A stretch of 64,000 nucleotides of DNA from Epiperipatus broadwayi (GCA_028023455.1 JAQFVV010012982.1:1-64000); one strand, 5' to 3'; shown: positions 1-11,125, counted from the stretch's first letter. Program-made: numbers and translations. Notes: generated from the letters alone by a model not told the origin.

Positions 1-1
<1 letters not shown>

Positions 2-36
<35 letters not shown>
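2..36. repeat. (TA)n at outer edge of left arm
   Basis: Uninterrupted TA dinucleotide run at the window edge, matched by the (AT)n at 34,899-34,915 beside the right arm. Whether the palindrome continues beyond it cannot be seen because the window starts here. Confidence 0.95.
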
Positions 37-37
<1 letters not shown>

Positions 38-38
<1 letters not shown>

Positions 39-1389
39 TAATAACAAATATTTATTTTTAAAAAATGTATTCACACACATACTCATTTTGTCTTCAAGAA
101 AAATTACCTGATATTTCTGTTAAAGACTTTCAAGCAACTGAAAAGAAAGACCACAGTGTTTCTTAAAATTAGAGGTAAAAAGCCAATAAATTTACTTAGG
201 TAACCAATGTATGTTAATGAATACAGATGCAATGACAAGAACATATAAAGTGAACATTAAGAATGTGCCTTATTTTGTTTCTTTAAGACCTTAAAGAAAA
301 ATCAAAAGGTAGACGTGTAGTTAAAACCAATCTATAAATGCATTAAAAAATAAAAATTAAATTTTTATCAACTTTCACAAAATTTTTGATATGATACAAC
401 CAAAGATAAAAATGTGGAAATCTCATATAAATAAAACCCATTTCTTTAATTTTTATTTTTCACTTTATATATATGATCATTTGCCATTTTTATTTGTTTT
501 CACTTTTATTCCATGATTATAGTGGCAAAAACAACAGTCTATATTTTAATGTTTTTGTTACTCATTATGAAATAATAATTTAAAATATTTGGGAAAACAA
601 ACTTACTTGGTAATTTCAAAATGTTTAACAAAGTCACATTTGTTTTCAATGAATCATTCAGTTTTAAATTACAATTAGTAACATTACACAGCTAGCATCA
701 ATGTCATATATAACATTAAAAATTTAAAATTTTCACTAATGTTGTTTGCTAAAATTGTTTGCAAGCTCTAAAAGAGTGTTGTCATTGGAGAATATATATA
801 TAAGCAAAGTTTCAATTAGATAAAAATTAGAAAATGTGCAAAAGTTGAGTTACAAGATTTTATCTTAATGCAGAAACTACAAATCAGAAGTTAAATAAAA
901 ACATTAAAAAAAGCTCACATTTGTCAATTAAAATTTACTGCTGTGATTAATCTGTTATTTGACAACTTACCTTTCAAGCAACTCACCTTATTATTTATTT
1001 GATTTAATATGGCATTTAGTAATTCATATTATTGACTTGTAATTTGGCTATTACTAGTTTAGTACAAGTTAATGTATAAAATATATAATCTGTTCAAATT
1101 CTTCCTCTGAATTGTGGGAGAAAAAAATAATTTTCATGATTAAAATTAGCAATCAATGAATAAAAAAATTGTTTGAACATTACAATTTAGTTTTATGATA
1201 ATAATTTAAGCCATTTTGGATCGAATGTATGTAGTCATTCTTTGGATATTTGTAATCATTAATCAGAATAAAAGTATTCCCTCTATACATTCTACTTTTA
1301 CATCATATTGTTTTTTGTAAACTGTTTATAGATGAAAATTCTAATGAATTTATGTTACTTTATTGTAACAATATTTTTTTTTCTCATGT
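38..1389. other. AT-rich noncoding stretch, left outer arm
   Basis: No ORF, tRNA or recognisable element found. The mirror segment is 33,545-34,897, with about 1 percent differences in the portion compared. Confidence 0.6.
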
Positions 1390-1480
1390 GTCATAGCATC
1401 AGCCGGGAAGTGAACCCGCTAATCAGGGGCAACTGCTTGTAAAGCAGCCGTCATTGACCTCTCGACCACCAATGCTTGAC
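1390..1480 (-). repeat. tRNA-like SINE head (Ser/Leu-like), left copy
   Basis: On the minus strand this reads as a tRNA-shaped sequence starting GTCAAGC and ending GCTATGAC, so the ends pair. It has a degenerate A-box-like part (TGGTCGAGAGG) and a B box GGTTCACTTCC, followed by an A-rich tail. The extra bases before the B box resemble the long variable arm of Ser/Leu tRNAs. Related copies are at 15230, 19861, 33454, 52310 and 54739. The acceptor end lacks normal cloverleaf spacing, so this is a tRNA-derived repeat and probably not a working tRNA gene. Confidence 0.7.
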
Positions 1481-3909
1481 GATCTCTGATGAATATTGAA
1501 TTAAATGAATTATTTAGCACTGATGTAATTCTTTTCTAATCAAAGAGCAAAACTGATCTATGGTTATTAACTATATTTTTTTAATTACTACTTCCATATT
1601 CAGAAAAAATAAAAGTGCAACTTAAATATAATAATCTCTGCTGGAAATTGCTTCTTGTGCCATCAGAATGGTAGATTCTTATTACTAATGATCTAATGAT
1701 TAATCCTATAGAAATAAAAACTTACTTTTCAGCTAATTAGTTGTTTGAGCCTCTGCTAAAATGAATTTCATAAATAAGTAATATACTGTAATATAATAAA
1801 CATTTAATTTTCTATCTAATGAAATAATATTTACTGAGGCTGTAACCTCGAGCATATGCGTGTAAAATACGATAATAGGGACCTCTACAGGTGTTTAACC
1901 ACAAGCTTACACTATGGAATAAAAGAGGAAAACGACTCTATTTTTGGGTTACCATAGATAGACTAACAAACTCAAAAGCTAAAGATTCTTGATTTAGCTT
2001 ATTTTCTTATTGCTAGCACTGAACATTATTTGACCTCCCGCCAAGTAATGATATGATTTTTTTTAATAAGTACATAATACTTTTAAGTAAAAATGTAAAT
2101 TTTTAAATAGATATTTTTGCAAACATTAAGAAAGAACATTACATGTTTAGAATTGCATTTAGTGTTTCATTGTTAAATATCATTCCCCAAAAGTAGCTGT
2201 TTAGAATAGATAATTCTGAAAGAAAATTGCATATTAAATTAAATATTTATGTGTATAGTAAAATTTTACCTCATATAACAAAATAGAGTCAGTTATCTGT
2301 TTCAAAACAATATCTTATAACAGGGTTGTTTAGGAATATTTAGGCACCAAAGCCATGCTTTAAGTTTAAATCAAAAACCCTTTATGTCTCAAGTCTATCA
2401 CTCTATCTCTGTACTAAACTGGAGTGATTAAGAAATAAATGTAAAATATGTATTTTGACTATATGCTCTCATGCAACAATAATAAATATGAACAAAATAA
2501 CAGAATATAAATATAAACAATGATATAATTAAAGTTATGCTATATACATTTTTCTTATAAATTTATCCGATTTTGTACATTTTTAAAACGCAATAAGTAC
2601 TTAAATTTTAATTATTGTATTAGTAAATATAAAAGGTAGATATTATTGCATTGGTAAACTTGTTTGCAAAAGAATAGTTTTTGTTATTTAAGCTTGAAGA
2701 TTTAAATAATTATTGGATTAAATTAATTAATAGTATTATTTTCGTTTAACATTAATATAATTATGTAAAGATAACCAAATAACAGGTTGCTCTTTTGATA
2801 AACAGTTTTGAAGATTATAGTAAAGAGATATTGGAGGTAATATTGTATGAGAGTTAGTTGCAAGTTGGAAAGAGAGAGAAACAAAAACAAGTCAACAGCT
2901 AGCTTACAATAGAATTATACAGAACAAGTACTGTGGATCAATAATTTTTCTATATAAATCACAGACCTATTAAAGTAGTTATTGGTGAATAGTTATTTAA
3001 CTAATATTTTGTTTAAAAGGTCTTCTCTTGAATCAATTGTGAAAATTATCATTTTAATATCTTACTATGTACTGACTCTAATAAGCAAAATTTTATAGAA
3101 ATATCTATTCGGATAAAAAGGAATTCGCTGATAAATAAGAAATTATTTTGTGAAATTAATTATAGCTAGATATCATTACCTTATTTTATTCAAGAAATAT
3201 GAAATTAAATGGGAAATCACTGAAATCAAACGTAAAAGTTTAATAACCTAAAAATACAGTTTATGCTGATATCTAGTAGATTAATATTTTTAAAATAATA
3301 ATTGTTTATATTTCACAATCGATTGTTGTTTAGAAAACCAAATTCATTAAAATGTATAAATAATTATTGTATTTGATTATATTTATATCAAATGATATAT
3401 AAATCATCATTTGCTTTATTAATATGCATTTCTATAAAAATGTCATTACATTTATATTATATTAGTTTTAATCATCAATAAAATTCTTGAATTTTAATAT
3501 AAAAGGTTAAGCTCATTTTATTATAATTAATAGTTGAGAACATGAACATGTTCCTACAGAGACGGGATTCTGATAATATAGACAGTTTTTAATTTAAAAT
3601 ATAATTTTCTTTTTTATATATTCATATGATTCGAATTATAAATAGCCAGCCAACTTATATACATATTATTCTGTTAACTAATTAAATATAAATTAATTTG
3701 TGATTATTTTTTTTTTACTTTCAGCACTTTAAAATTTTGCTTAATTCTGAAATTACTATAGTTTAAATTTCTATGCTAAATTAGTTCTGGCATATTATAG
3801 CAATGTGTGTGTGCATGATTAGTTATCTTCTTTATGTTAAATCAGTCAATATTATACGTGTTGCCATATGCAATGTATGCAGTCAAGTTTGATTAATACT
3901 ATTTTAATC
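1481..3909. other. AT-rich noncoding stretch with repeat remnants
   Basis: 1489-1585 is absent from the mirror arm (right-arm deletion or left-arm insertion). 1836-1920 is a copy of a short repeat containing GGGACCTCTACAGG, listed separately. 2340-2425 resembles, on the minus strand, a decayed tRNA-derived SINE ending in a TTTGGTGCC-type tail. No convincing coding potential. Confidence 0.5.
1836..1920 (+). repeat. Short dispersed repeat containing GGGACCTCTACAGG (left arm)
   Basis: The segment begins ACTGAGGCTGTAACCTC and holds the block GGGACCTCTACAGG. It recurs in the mirror arm (about 33,110-33,190, opposite strand) and, diverged, at 43,158-43,260 outside the palindrome. That third copy shows it is a dispersed repeat and not just part of the arm duplication. 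Class unknown. Confidence 0.6.
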
Positions 3910-4022
3910 AAACAGGCAAAACTCTCCATACAGTAGTGCCACTCAGTGCAAGCCAGAGTAATTAATGGATGCCAGAAGGCTTGCGCATAAAATCCCCAAC
4001 CAGTACCCACCCATCCAATATT

Positions 4023-4060
4023 CCCAGACCAGTTTCTGGCTTATGGCCTTCATCAGTGAG
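4023..4060 (-). ncRNA. Hammerhead ribozyme-like motif, family A
   Basis: On the minus strand the order is CTGATGA, short stem II with CATAA loop, GAAAC, then GGTC followed by TGGGA. This is the hammerhead core order with a GUC cleavage triplet. Stem II begins with an A/A mismatch in place of the usual G-C pair, so activity is uncertain. Confidence 0.6.
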
Positions 4061-4104
4061 GGCTTGTGCATAAAATCCCCATCCAGTACCCACTCATCCA
4101 ATAT

Positions 4105-4143
4105 CCCCAGACCAGTTTCTGGCTTATGGCCTTCATCAGTGAG
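4105..4143 (-). ncRNA. Hammerhead ribozyme-like motif, family A
   Basis: Second unit of the 83-bp tandem, with the same core as the copy at 4023. It is followed by CCTCA, which can pair with TGGGG to form part of stem I. Confidence 0.6.
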
Positions 4144-4187
4144 GGCTTGTGCATAAAATCCCCATCCAGTACCCACTCATCCAATAT

Positions 4188-4226
4188 CCCCAGACCAGTT
4201 TCTGGCTTATGGCCTTCATCAGTGAG
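4188..4226 (-). ncRNA. Hammerhead ribozyme-like motif, family A, at inversion junction
   Basis: Third minus-strand unit. Its stem I side directly abuts the inverted plus-strand motif at 4231, so the palindrome axis lies at the stem I / CTGATGA end of the ribozyme. Confidence 0.6.
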
Positions 4227-4230
4227 GAGC

Positions 4231-4267
4231 CACTGATGAAGGCCATAAGCCAGAAACTGGTCTGGGG
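4231..4267 (+). ncRNA. Hammerhead ribozyme-like motif, family A, plus strand
   Basis: CTGATGA, GGC-loop-GCC, GAAAC, TGGTC then TGGGG. It is head-to-head with the minus copy at 4188. A further degraded copy, with CTGACAA in place of CTGATGA, follows at about 4340-4380. Confidence 0.6.
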
Positions 4268-4489
4268 ATATTGGATGGGTGGGTACTGGATGGGGATTTT
4301 ATGCACAAGCCTTCTGGCATCCATTGATTACTCTGGCTCTGCACTGACAAAGGCCATAAGTTAGAAACTAGTCTGGGGATATTGGATGAGTAGGACCTAG
4401 ATAGGGATTTTATGCACAAGCCTTCTGGCATCCATTGATTACTCTGACTTGCACTGAATGGCACTACTGTATGGAGAGTTTTGCCTGTT

Positions 4490-5928
4490 TAATAACAATT
4501 ATGAGCAAGAATAAGAAACAGTGATCATGTAATATTTTAATAACATATTGTGAGTTTTTAAAAAAGGTTATATCTATATAATATCTTTTTTTTATTTTGG
4601 AGTGTTTAAGAATTCACATGTAATTCTTGAAATAGATACTGCAATTAGAGTAATTACAGAATTAAGTAATCTCAATCAGTAAAGTAATTAGTGATTAAAT
4701 GATTAATTGAGAATTTGCTATTGATAAAAAGAACTATTAATTATTTCTTTACTCCAGAATCTTGAAAGACTGTAGATTAATCCACCACTTATATGTCTGT
4801 AGATGGATAGGAAAATAACTTACAATTATAGAACTTTACTTTTATTTTATGTAAACCTTTGTGTTATTTTATGTGTTAACAATTTGTATTATTCATGCAT
4901 AAGAATACATTAATGTTTAATTTATGTTATTCATGTGTAAGAATAGATTAATGTTTTGAACTTGGTGAATTAGTTTATTCCATTGCTAGATCCTTCCCAT
5001 GCTTTCACATTCCTGTGAATGTCGGACTAATCCAGGAAAAATCTTAGCCATGTACTGAAGTTAGTTCATTATACATAATAGCCTATGAAACAAATCATCA
5101 TCAACTCCACCATATTTGAAGATCCAGACTCAAACATACCAATGCAATATATATATAAGCATTATTATTAAAATATTAAAATTAGTTTTTAAAAAATGAT
5201 AATAATAGAATTAGTCTCACTGTTAATAATTTAATTTCAATTACATATATATGAAAGAATAATATATTTTGGACATAAACAAAATTTGTTTTAAAAATCA
5301 ATACCATTTGACGAAGATTATCCTACCCATAATTCATTAGAATTTGAAAATATTAATTTAGCTATTAGCAACAAAGATGATAATTAAACTTTCTCTAAGG
5401 AATGACATAGTTTTAAGAACATCATTAATGTATAAAATATTGATTGCAAATAAAATAAAAAAATTCTATATTAATAATAACTTATGAATAAAAAACATGC
5501 AAAAAAATTACCGATTTTTTGTATGAATAAAAATAGATATTAAGTAAATAGAACTTTTAAAAACGTCTTTATATGTGCTTATTAGTAAAATAGTGTTGCA
5601 AAATACAATTAAGACCAGCACCAATTTCTAACAAATTAATGTTTTGACTTCATGTCTCGCATCATAAAAATTCAAGTAGACTCATCAAGAAATGTTTGAT
5701 GAAGTAGAATAAGAATATGGTCATAGCTTGGAGCTTATTGTACATCCTAACAGAAGATAACATCGACAAAATATATGAACAGCATCAAATTTTTTATCTA
5801 GGTGACAAATTTCTTTATGTTAAATTTTAAAATGTAGCAATCTATGATTTTATAAGTTCAAAACTACTAAAACATCACATGATTACCATTTTCTATGCCT
5901 ATGCAAGTTTGTTAAAACAATAGCAAAC
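4490..5928. other. AT-rich noncoding stretch
   Basis: The first about 50 bp (through GTGATCATGT at about 4520) recur beside other family A elements (49,025; 29,300; 14,545; 51,105), so they may be part of that repeat. No gene seen in the remainder, which is mirrored at 29,280-30,718. Confidence 0.5.
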
Positions 5929-6256
5929 TCTCAATACATTAGTGCCTTCCAGTGCCAGTCATTGCAAAGAGTAAATGCTAGAAAATTTATGCATAAAATT
6001 CCTATCTAGTATCTACTCCACCAATATTTCCAGACTAGTTTCTAGCTTATAGTTTCATCAGTGAGTAGTCTTGTATCTGAAAGCAATGCATCTAGATCTC
6101 TCAGACTCTCGCGGATGAAAGCCACAAGCTAAAAACCAGTCTGGAATATTGGATGAGTAGTCACTAGATGGGGATTTTATACACAAACCTTGTTGTCTCT
6201 ATTGTTTACTAAGGTTTCCATTGAGTGGCACTATTGTGTAGAGAATCTGCTACTAT
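5929..6256. mobile_element. Fold-back element family A, diverged copy A2 left
   Basis: Degenerate version of the A element. The TIR reads AGCAAACTCTCAATACATTAGTGCC at one end with its complement near 6230-6250. Hammerhead arms are recognisable on both sides of a central loop, but the cores are damaged (GCGGATGA and AAAAACC in place of CTGATGA and GAAAC on the plus-strand half). Mirror copy 28,952-29,279. Confidence 0.65.
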
Positions 6257-7505
6257 TTTATTAGTTACATTGAATGTATGTTTCTTTTTTATAAGTATGC
6301 AAAAGTAGTCAAATAATTTATGACTAGAGAGATCATATGATGTTCAAGCACCAGAAATGACAAGGTTGAACTACAAATCATAGACTATAGCTTTCATGTC
6401 TGTCACTCTATCACCATGCAAAATATTTTATGTCCATAGAATGAAAACCCTTTTTTCTTCTCCCTTCTTCTTATTATTATTTATTATTACTATTATTTAT
6501 TTTTATTTGGGATTAAAAATGAAGGTTCATTTTAAGTATCACAGAAATAGTTACCTTCATCACAATAGAAGTATTACATTTCCACCAATGATAGTAAGAG
6601 ACATATTTTATGATCATATTTTTTACAACTATACATTAAATCAATATAACCAACTCAAATTAACTTAGTAGATATATTTTACTAGCCAATACTGAATGAG
6701 TTATTTGCAAAAAATCTTAAATCTACTTATGATTTGAAAAGATCTGGTCAAAGACATAGCAGGAAGATGTGCTTAAGATGTGTTTATCATTATATCTCAG
6801 TTTGAATATAAGTTTGTTGTATATTGGTAAATACATAAGTGTTTTCCAAATGTACACCTATAAACTGATTTTCTGTGGTTACATTAACTGAGGCTTAAGT
6901 ATAATATTTATATTGATTTGTAATTAAAAAAGATATTTAAGTATTACTGTAATAATGTTCAATGTAGATTTCTTAATAAAAATATATATGATTTGGTTTC
7001 CTAGAATTACATGTATAAACTTTTAAATATGCATACTAATTTATAATTGAATTGATAAACAACAAATAATAATATGTAAATGTCCAAATGTTGTATGTTT
7101 AATAAACACATTCAGATAAAAAATTAGAAAATGGTGTGTGCTACAGTTTATTCATTCAGTACATTAAGAATAATTTTATTTTATAGGTATAAAGTAGATA
7201 AATACAATATATTATTTAGTATGGTTGAAATTCTTAGAATTATCACAACAGAGATGATATTCAGCAAATCACTATGATAATAGATATCCATATAACAATG
7301 ATAAAATTCTTCTTGGAATTATGTATAGAAACTCAAATGTCACATGACTCAGTAGTAATGACTTATCTTGAAACCATCAAATAGATAGATTCTGAATATA
7401 GGCATAGTAAAACAACAGTAAATTATCATTAGTAATAATTATTAAACAATATATCTTCATATAGAAAGGCAAAAGTTAATCATATATTAAAAAGCCACAA
7501 GTCAG

Positions 7506-7509
<4 letters not shown>
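6257..7509. other. AT-rich noncoding stretch
   Basis: 6345-6425 looks, on the minus strand, like a tRNA-derived SINE remnant (a GTGATAGAGTGACAG part, then GTAGTTCAACC and TCTGGTGCTTGAA). A 90-codon frame at 6396-6668 overlaps it and is not open in the mirror arm, so I do not call it a gene. Nothing else recognised. Confidence 0.5.

Positions 7510-7537
<28 letters not shown>
7510..7537. repeat. (TA)n bounding the left Penelope pair
   Basis: TA run immediately outside the left terminal sequence of the Penelope pair. A second TA run lies at the other end (about 11,299-11,327), and the mirror tract is 27,663-27,690. Confidence 0.95.
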
Positions 7538-7591
7538 CAAAACTACCCCAAATCTAAAATTAAACCAGACCAGCATAAAAATAATATTAAA

Positions 7592-7635
7592 ACACAACCT
7601 AAGGTTTCACTGCTACAAGCAGACTTCTCAAGTGT
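7592..7635 (-). ncRNA. Hammerhead-shaped motif with variant core in Penelope terminal region
   Basis: On the minus strand a 44-nt motif folds as ACAC/GUGU (stem I), CUGC-loop-GCAG (stem II), GAAA, then ACC-UUA-GGU (stem III) followed by U. It lies downstream of the reverse-transcriptase stop, where Penelope elements are known to carry hammerheads. The usual CUGANGA is replaced by CUUGAGAAG, so this may be a decayed or variant ribozyme. Confidence 0.35.
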
Positions 7636-7672
7636 AAAGAACTACAAAAAAAAACACACATTATATATACTA

Positions 7673-9365
7673 TTAAAAACTACCCACAAATCCATTCACT
7701 TCCCATCCACCCTTAATATTAAAAGAACTCTTAAATAAGTTAATTGCTTCAGAATAATAAATTTTCAATAATAAAGACTCTTTAATTCTTCTTTTGATTT
7801 CATTTCTCTCAAAGAAGACAACCTTAGCTTCATCAAAATCAATAGTGTGGCCTGTATCTTTTTCATGGACATACAAAGCAGAACTAAGATATCTATTTTT
7901 AACTCTACTTTTATGAACCTTTATTCTTTCATTTAAACTCAAACTACTCTGACCTATGTAAACCTTCTTACAAAATAAACAAGGAATAAAATATACCACA
8001 CCAGGAATAGTCTTTCTATCAAAAACTTCTTTTGTATTATTTAATAAATTATTCAATGTAACACCCCTTTTCCAAGCAATTTTCTTATTTCCAAACAATT
8101 TACTATTTCTACACACAATTTTATAAGAAGACAATTTAAATGGCAAAGAAATAAAATCATATTTTTCTTTAACCTTTACATCCTTACAAATATTACTATT
8201 AAATAAAATACTTTTAACAAATTTATCAGAGTATCCAACACTCAAATAATCTTTATAAAATTGATATTTCTGAAACAAAGCTACCCCACTAGAATTATTT
8301 AATTTAATATTCCTATGACAATAATTCCTTAAAGCAGCTACTTTATGAGATACAGACTGATAGCTATCAGGTTTAATTATAGATCTTAATTCTTTACTTT
8401 TAACTAAATGACTGCACAATAAACAATTAGTTTCTATATTTCTAATCACCAAAAGATCTAAAAATTTTAACTTACCAAAATCTAACCCCCTCCTTCTAAC
8501 ACAAATTTTATAGAAGGATCAAAACAATTAAACTCATTTACAAATTCCTTCAATTTATCATTCTCAACTACAAATAAACAATCATCAACATATCTGACAA
8601 ATAATTTTACATATAAACAATTCTTTTTAATAATAATTTCCTCTTCCATAAAACTAATATAAACTGAACATACTAAAGGAGAAATAATATAACCTATTAT
8701 CCACCCTTCCTTAATCTTATAAAAATTACCTCTATAAGTAAAATACATAGAATCTTCCAATAACAAAAGCAAATCTTTAATTACCTTAATTTTATTTTTT
8801 GATAAAGAACTTTTCTTAATCAATACAGACAAAAGAACATCAATACTGCTTAACCTATTAACAGACTGATACATATTTTCAATATCTAAACTTCCAAATA
8901 CCCAATTACTTTCCATTTTAAAATTATTAATCTTATCAAAAGCCTCAAAAGAAGAAGAAACTGTGTACTGACCAAAATCAACAAATTGTTTTAAAAATTA
9001 TTCAAGAATCTAGAAATACCCTCTACAACACTACCTGTAAAATCAAAAATAAATCTTAAAGGAAAACCATCTTTATGAGTTTTAATATTCACAAACATCT
9101 TAGCTGATGTAAAATCATTAGGATAGCATTTTAAATAATCTACTCTATTAAAAATTTTTAAATTAACCATTTTCTTCATAATATCTATCAATTTTCTTTT
9201 AATCAAATTACCTGGATTTTTATCTAACAACATATATTTACCATTATTTAATTCTCTATCCATTTTCTCTTTGAACTCATCTCTTTCAATAATAACAAAC
9301 CTACCAGCTTGTCACGAGAAATGTTCATTGAATAACCTATTTTTAAGATGTTAATCTCAGCAGGT
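7673..9365 (-). pseudogene. Penelope-like element RT/GIY-YIG ORF, outer left copy (broken)
   Basis: Encodes a reverse transcriptase followed by a C-terminal GIY-YIG endonuclease, the domain order of EN-plus Penelope-like retroelements. Three open pieces, 8991-9263, 8482-8916 and 7673-8452, cover in order the KTHKDGFPLR finger motif, SLDIENMYQ (motif A), GYIISPLVCSVY (motif B), RYVDD (motif C), FLDLLVIRN, and GVVYFIPC...YIGQ of the nuclease. They are separated by small frameshifts. It is near-identical to the intact copy at 9506-11125 and head-to-head with it. Its partner in the other arm is 25845-27525, sharing YVDD and CLFC where the inner copies have YIDD and CLLC. Non-functional as it stands. 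Confidence 0.93.
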
Positions 9366-9505
9366 TAATACAATTTTTTTTTTGAATAAAAGTTTAAAAG
9401 GAAAGAAAAATTTGTTATTAATCCTGCTGAGATTAAACATCTTAAAATAGGTTAATTGCTAATGATGATCATTTTCGTGAAGACAAAGCTGGTAGGTTTG
9501 TTATT
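9366..9505. other. Axis of left head-to-head Penelope pair
   Basis: The palindrome arms (CTCAGCAGG and CCTGCTGAG on either side) meet around a spacer of about 40-45 bp rich in T and A, which in one orientation continues the N-terminal coding frame. The left version carries several small deletions relative to the mirror at 25,738-25,860. The coding sequence upstream of the first ATG at 9506 (matching an EDKAGRFVIM segment in the right-arm copy) is frameshifted here. Confidence 0.7.
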
Positions 9506-11125
9506 ATGAAAGGAGATGATTTCAAAGAGAAAATGGATAGAGAATTAAATAATGGTAAATATATGTTGTTAGATAAAGATCCAGGTAATTTGATTAAAAG
9601 AAAATTGATAGATATTATGAAGAAAATGGTTAATTTAAAAATTTTTAATAGAGTAGATTATTTAAAATGCTATCCTAATGATTTTACATCAGCTAAGATG
9701 TTTGTGAATATTAAAACTCATAAAGATGGTTTTCCTTTAAGATTTATTTTTGATTTTACAGGTAGTGTTGTAGAGGGTATTTCTAGATTCTTGAATAATT
9801 TTTTAAAACAATTTGTTGATTTTGGTCAGTACACAGTTTCTTCTTCTTTTGAGGCTTTTGATAAGATTAATAATTTTAAAATGGAAAGTAATTGGGTATT
9901 TGGAAGTTTAGATATTGAAAATATGTATCAGTCTGTTAATAGGTTAAGCAGTATTGATGTTCTTTTGTCTGTATTGATTAAGAAAAGTTCTTTATCAAAA
10001 AATAAAATTAAGGTAATTAAAGATTTGCTTTTGTTATTGGAAGATTCTATGTATTTTACTTATAGAGGTAATTTTTATAAGATTAAGGAAGGGTGGATAA
10101 TAGGTTATATTATTTCTCCTTTAGTATGTTCAGTTTATATTAGTTTTATGGAAGAGGAAATTATTATTAAAAAGAATTGTTTATATGTAAAATTATTTGT
10201 CAGATATATTGATGATTGTTTATTTGTAGTTGAGAATGATAAATTGAAGGGATTTGTAAATGAGTTTAATTGTTTTGATCCTTCTATAAAATTTGTGTTA
10301 GAAGGAGGGGGGTTAGATTTTGGTAAGTTAAAATTTTTAGATCTTTTGGTGATTAGAAATGTAGAAACTAATTGTTTATTGTGCAGTCATTTAGTTAAAA
10401 GTAAAGAATTAAGATCTATAATTAAACCTGATAGCTATCAGTCTGTATCTCATAAAGTAGCTGCTTTAAGGAATTATTGTCATAGGAATATTAAATTAAA
10501 TAATTCTAGTGGGGTAGCTTTGTTTCAGAAATATCAATTTTATAAAGATTATTTGAGTGTTGGATACTCTGATAAATTTGTTAAAAGTATTTTATTTAAT
10601 AGTAATATTTGTAAGGATGTAAAGGTTAAAGAAAAATATGATTTTATTTCTTTGCCATTTAAATTGTCTTCTTATAAAATTGTGTGTAGAAATAGTAAAT
10701 TGTTTGGAAATAAGAAAATTGCTTGGAAAAGGGGTGTTACATTGAATAATTTATTAAATAATACAAAAGAAGTTTTTGATAGAAAGACTATTCCTGGTGT
10801 GGTATATTTTATTCCTTGTTTATTGTGTAAGAAGGTTTACATAGGTCAGAGTAGTTTGAGTTTAAATGAAAGAATAAAGGTTCATAAAAGTAGAGTTAAA
10901 AATAGATATCTTAGTTCTGCTTTGTATGTCCATGAAAAAGATACAGGCCACACTATTGATTTTGATGAAGCTAAGGTTGTCTTCTTTGAGAGAAATGAAA
11001 TCAAAAGAAGAATTAAAGAGTCTTTATTATTGAAAATTTATTATTCTGAAGCAATTAACTTATTTAAGAGTTCTTTTAATATTAAGGGTGGATGGGAAGT
11101 GAATGGATTTGTGGGTAGTTTTTAA
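9506..11125 (+). CDS. Penelope-like element reverse transcriptase / GIY-YIG endonuclease, inner left copy (open frame, 539 aa)
   Basis: The protein copies element RNA into DNA by target-primed synthesis and nicks DNA with its GIY-YIG domain. Motifs in order: KTHKDGFPLR (about residue 70), SLDIENMY (about 133, catalytic Asp), GYIISPLVCSVY (about 200), RYIDD (about 231-235, catalytic Asp pair), KFLDLLVIRN (about 275), GVVYFIPCLLC and VYIGQ (about 430-447) followed by LNERIKVHK containing the conserved nuclease Arg. This is the only one of four copies with an uninterrupted frame. It is N-terminally short: the right-arm inner copy shows about 50 more codons upstream, including EDKAGRFVIM, so the first ATG here is probably internal. 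Head-to-head with 7673-9365. Activity is not shown. Confidence 0.92.
   Translation: MKGDDFKEKMDRELNNGKYMLLDKDPGNLIKRKLIDIMKKMVNLKIFNRVDYLKCYPNDFTSAKMFVNIKTHKDGFPLRFIFDFTGSVVEGISRFLNNFLKQFVDFGQYTVSSSFEAFDKINNFKMESNWVFGSLDIENMYQSVNRLSSIDVLLSVLIKKSSLSKNKIKVIKDLLLLLEDSMYFTYRGNFYKIKEGWIIGYIISPLVCSVYISFMEEEIIIKKNCLYVKLFVRYIDDCLFVVENDKLKGFVNEFNCFDPSIKFVLEGGGLDFGKLKFLDLLVIRNVETNCLLCSHLVKSKELRSIIKPDSYQSVSHKVAALRNYCHRNIKLNNSSGVALFQKYQFYKDYLSVGYSDKFVKSILFNSNICKDVKVKEKYDFISLPFKLSSYKIVCRNSKLFGNKKIAWKRGVTLNNLLNNTKEVFDRKTIPGVVYFIPCLLCKKVYIGQSSLSLNERIKVHKSRVKNRYLSSALYVHEKDTGHTIDFDEAKVVFFERNEIKRRIKESLLLKIYYSEAINLFKSSFNIKGGWEVNGFVGSF

Larger units (their letters stand above)
3913..4487. mobile_element. Fold-back element family A, copy A1 left (TIRs plus hammerhead tandem)
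   Basis: Terminal inverted repeats begin CAGGCAAAACTCTCCATACA and end with its complement. The TIR sequence continues inward for over 80 bp (the GTGCCACTCAGTGCAAGCCAGAGTAAT part is shared by both ends). Inside are three direct units of about 83 bp, each with a minus-strand hammerhead-like motif, then a sharp inversion at about 4227-4231 followed by plus-strand copies. Short ORFs seen here are products of the repeat and are not genes. The mirror copy is 30,719-31,112. Other members are at 5929, 14565, 20457, 28952 and 48819. Confidence 0.8.

Noticed and set aside
6396-6668. 90-codon frame with a hydrophobic stretch
   Set aside because: Not preserved in the mirror arm, which is only about 1 percent different, and it overlaps a SINE remnant.
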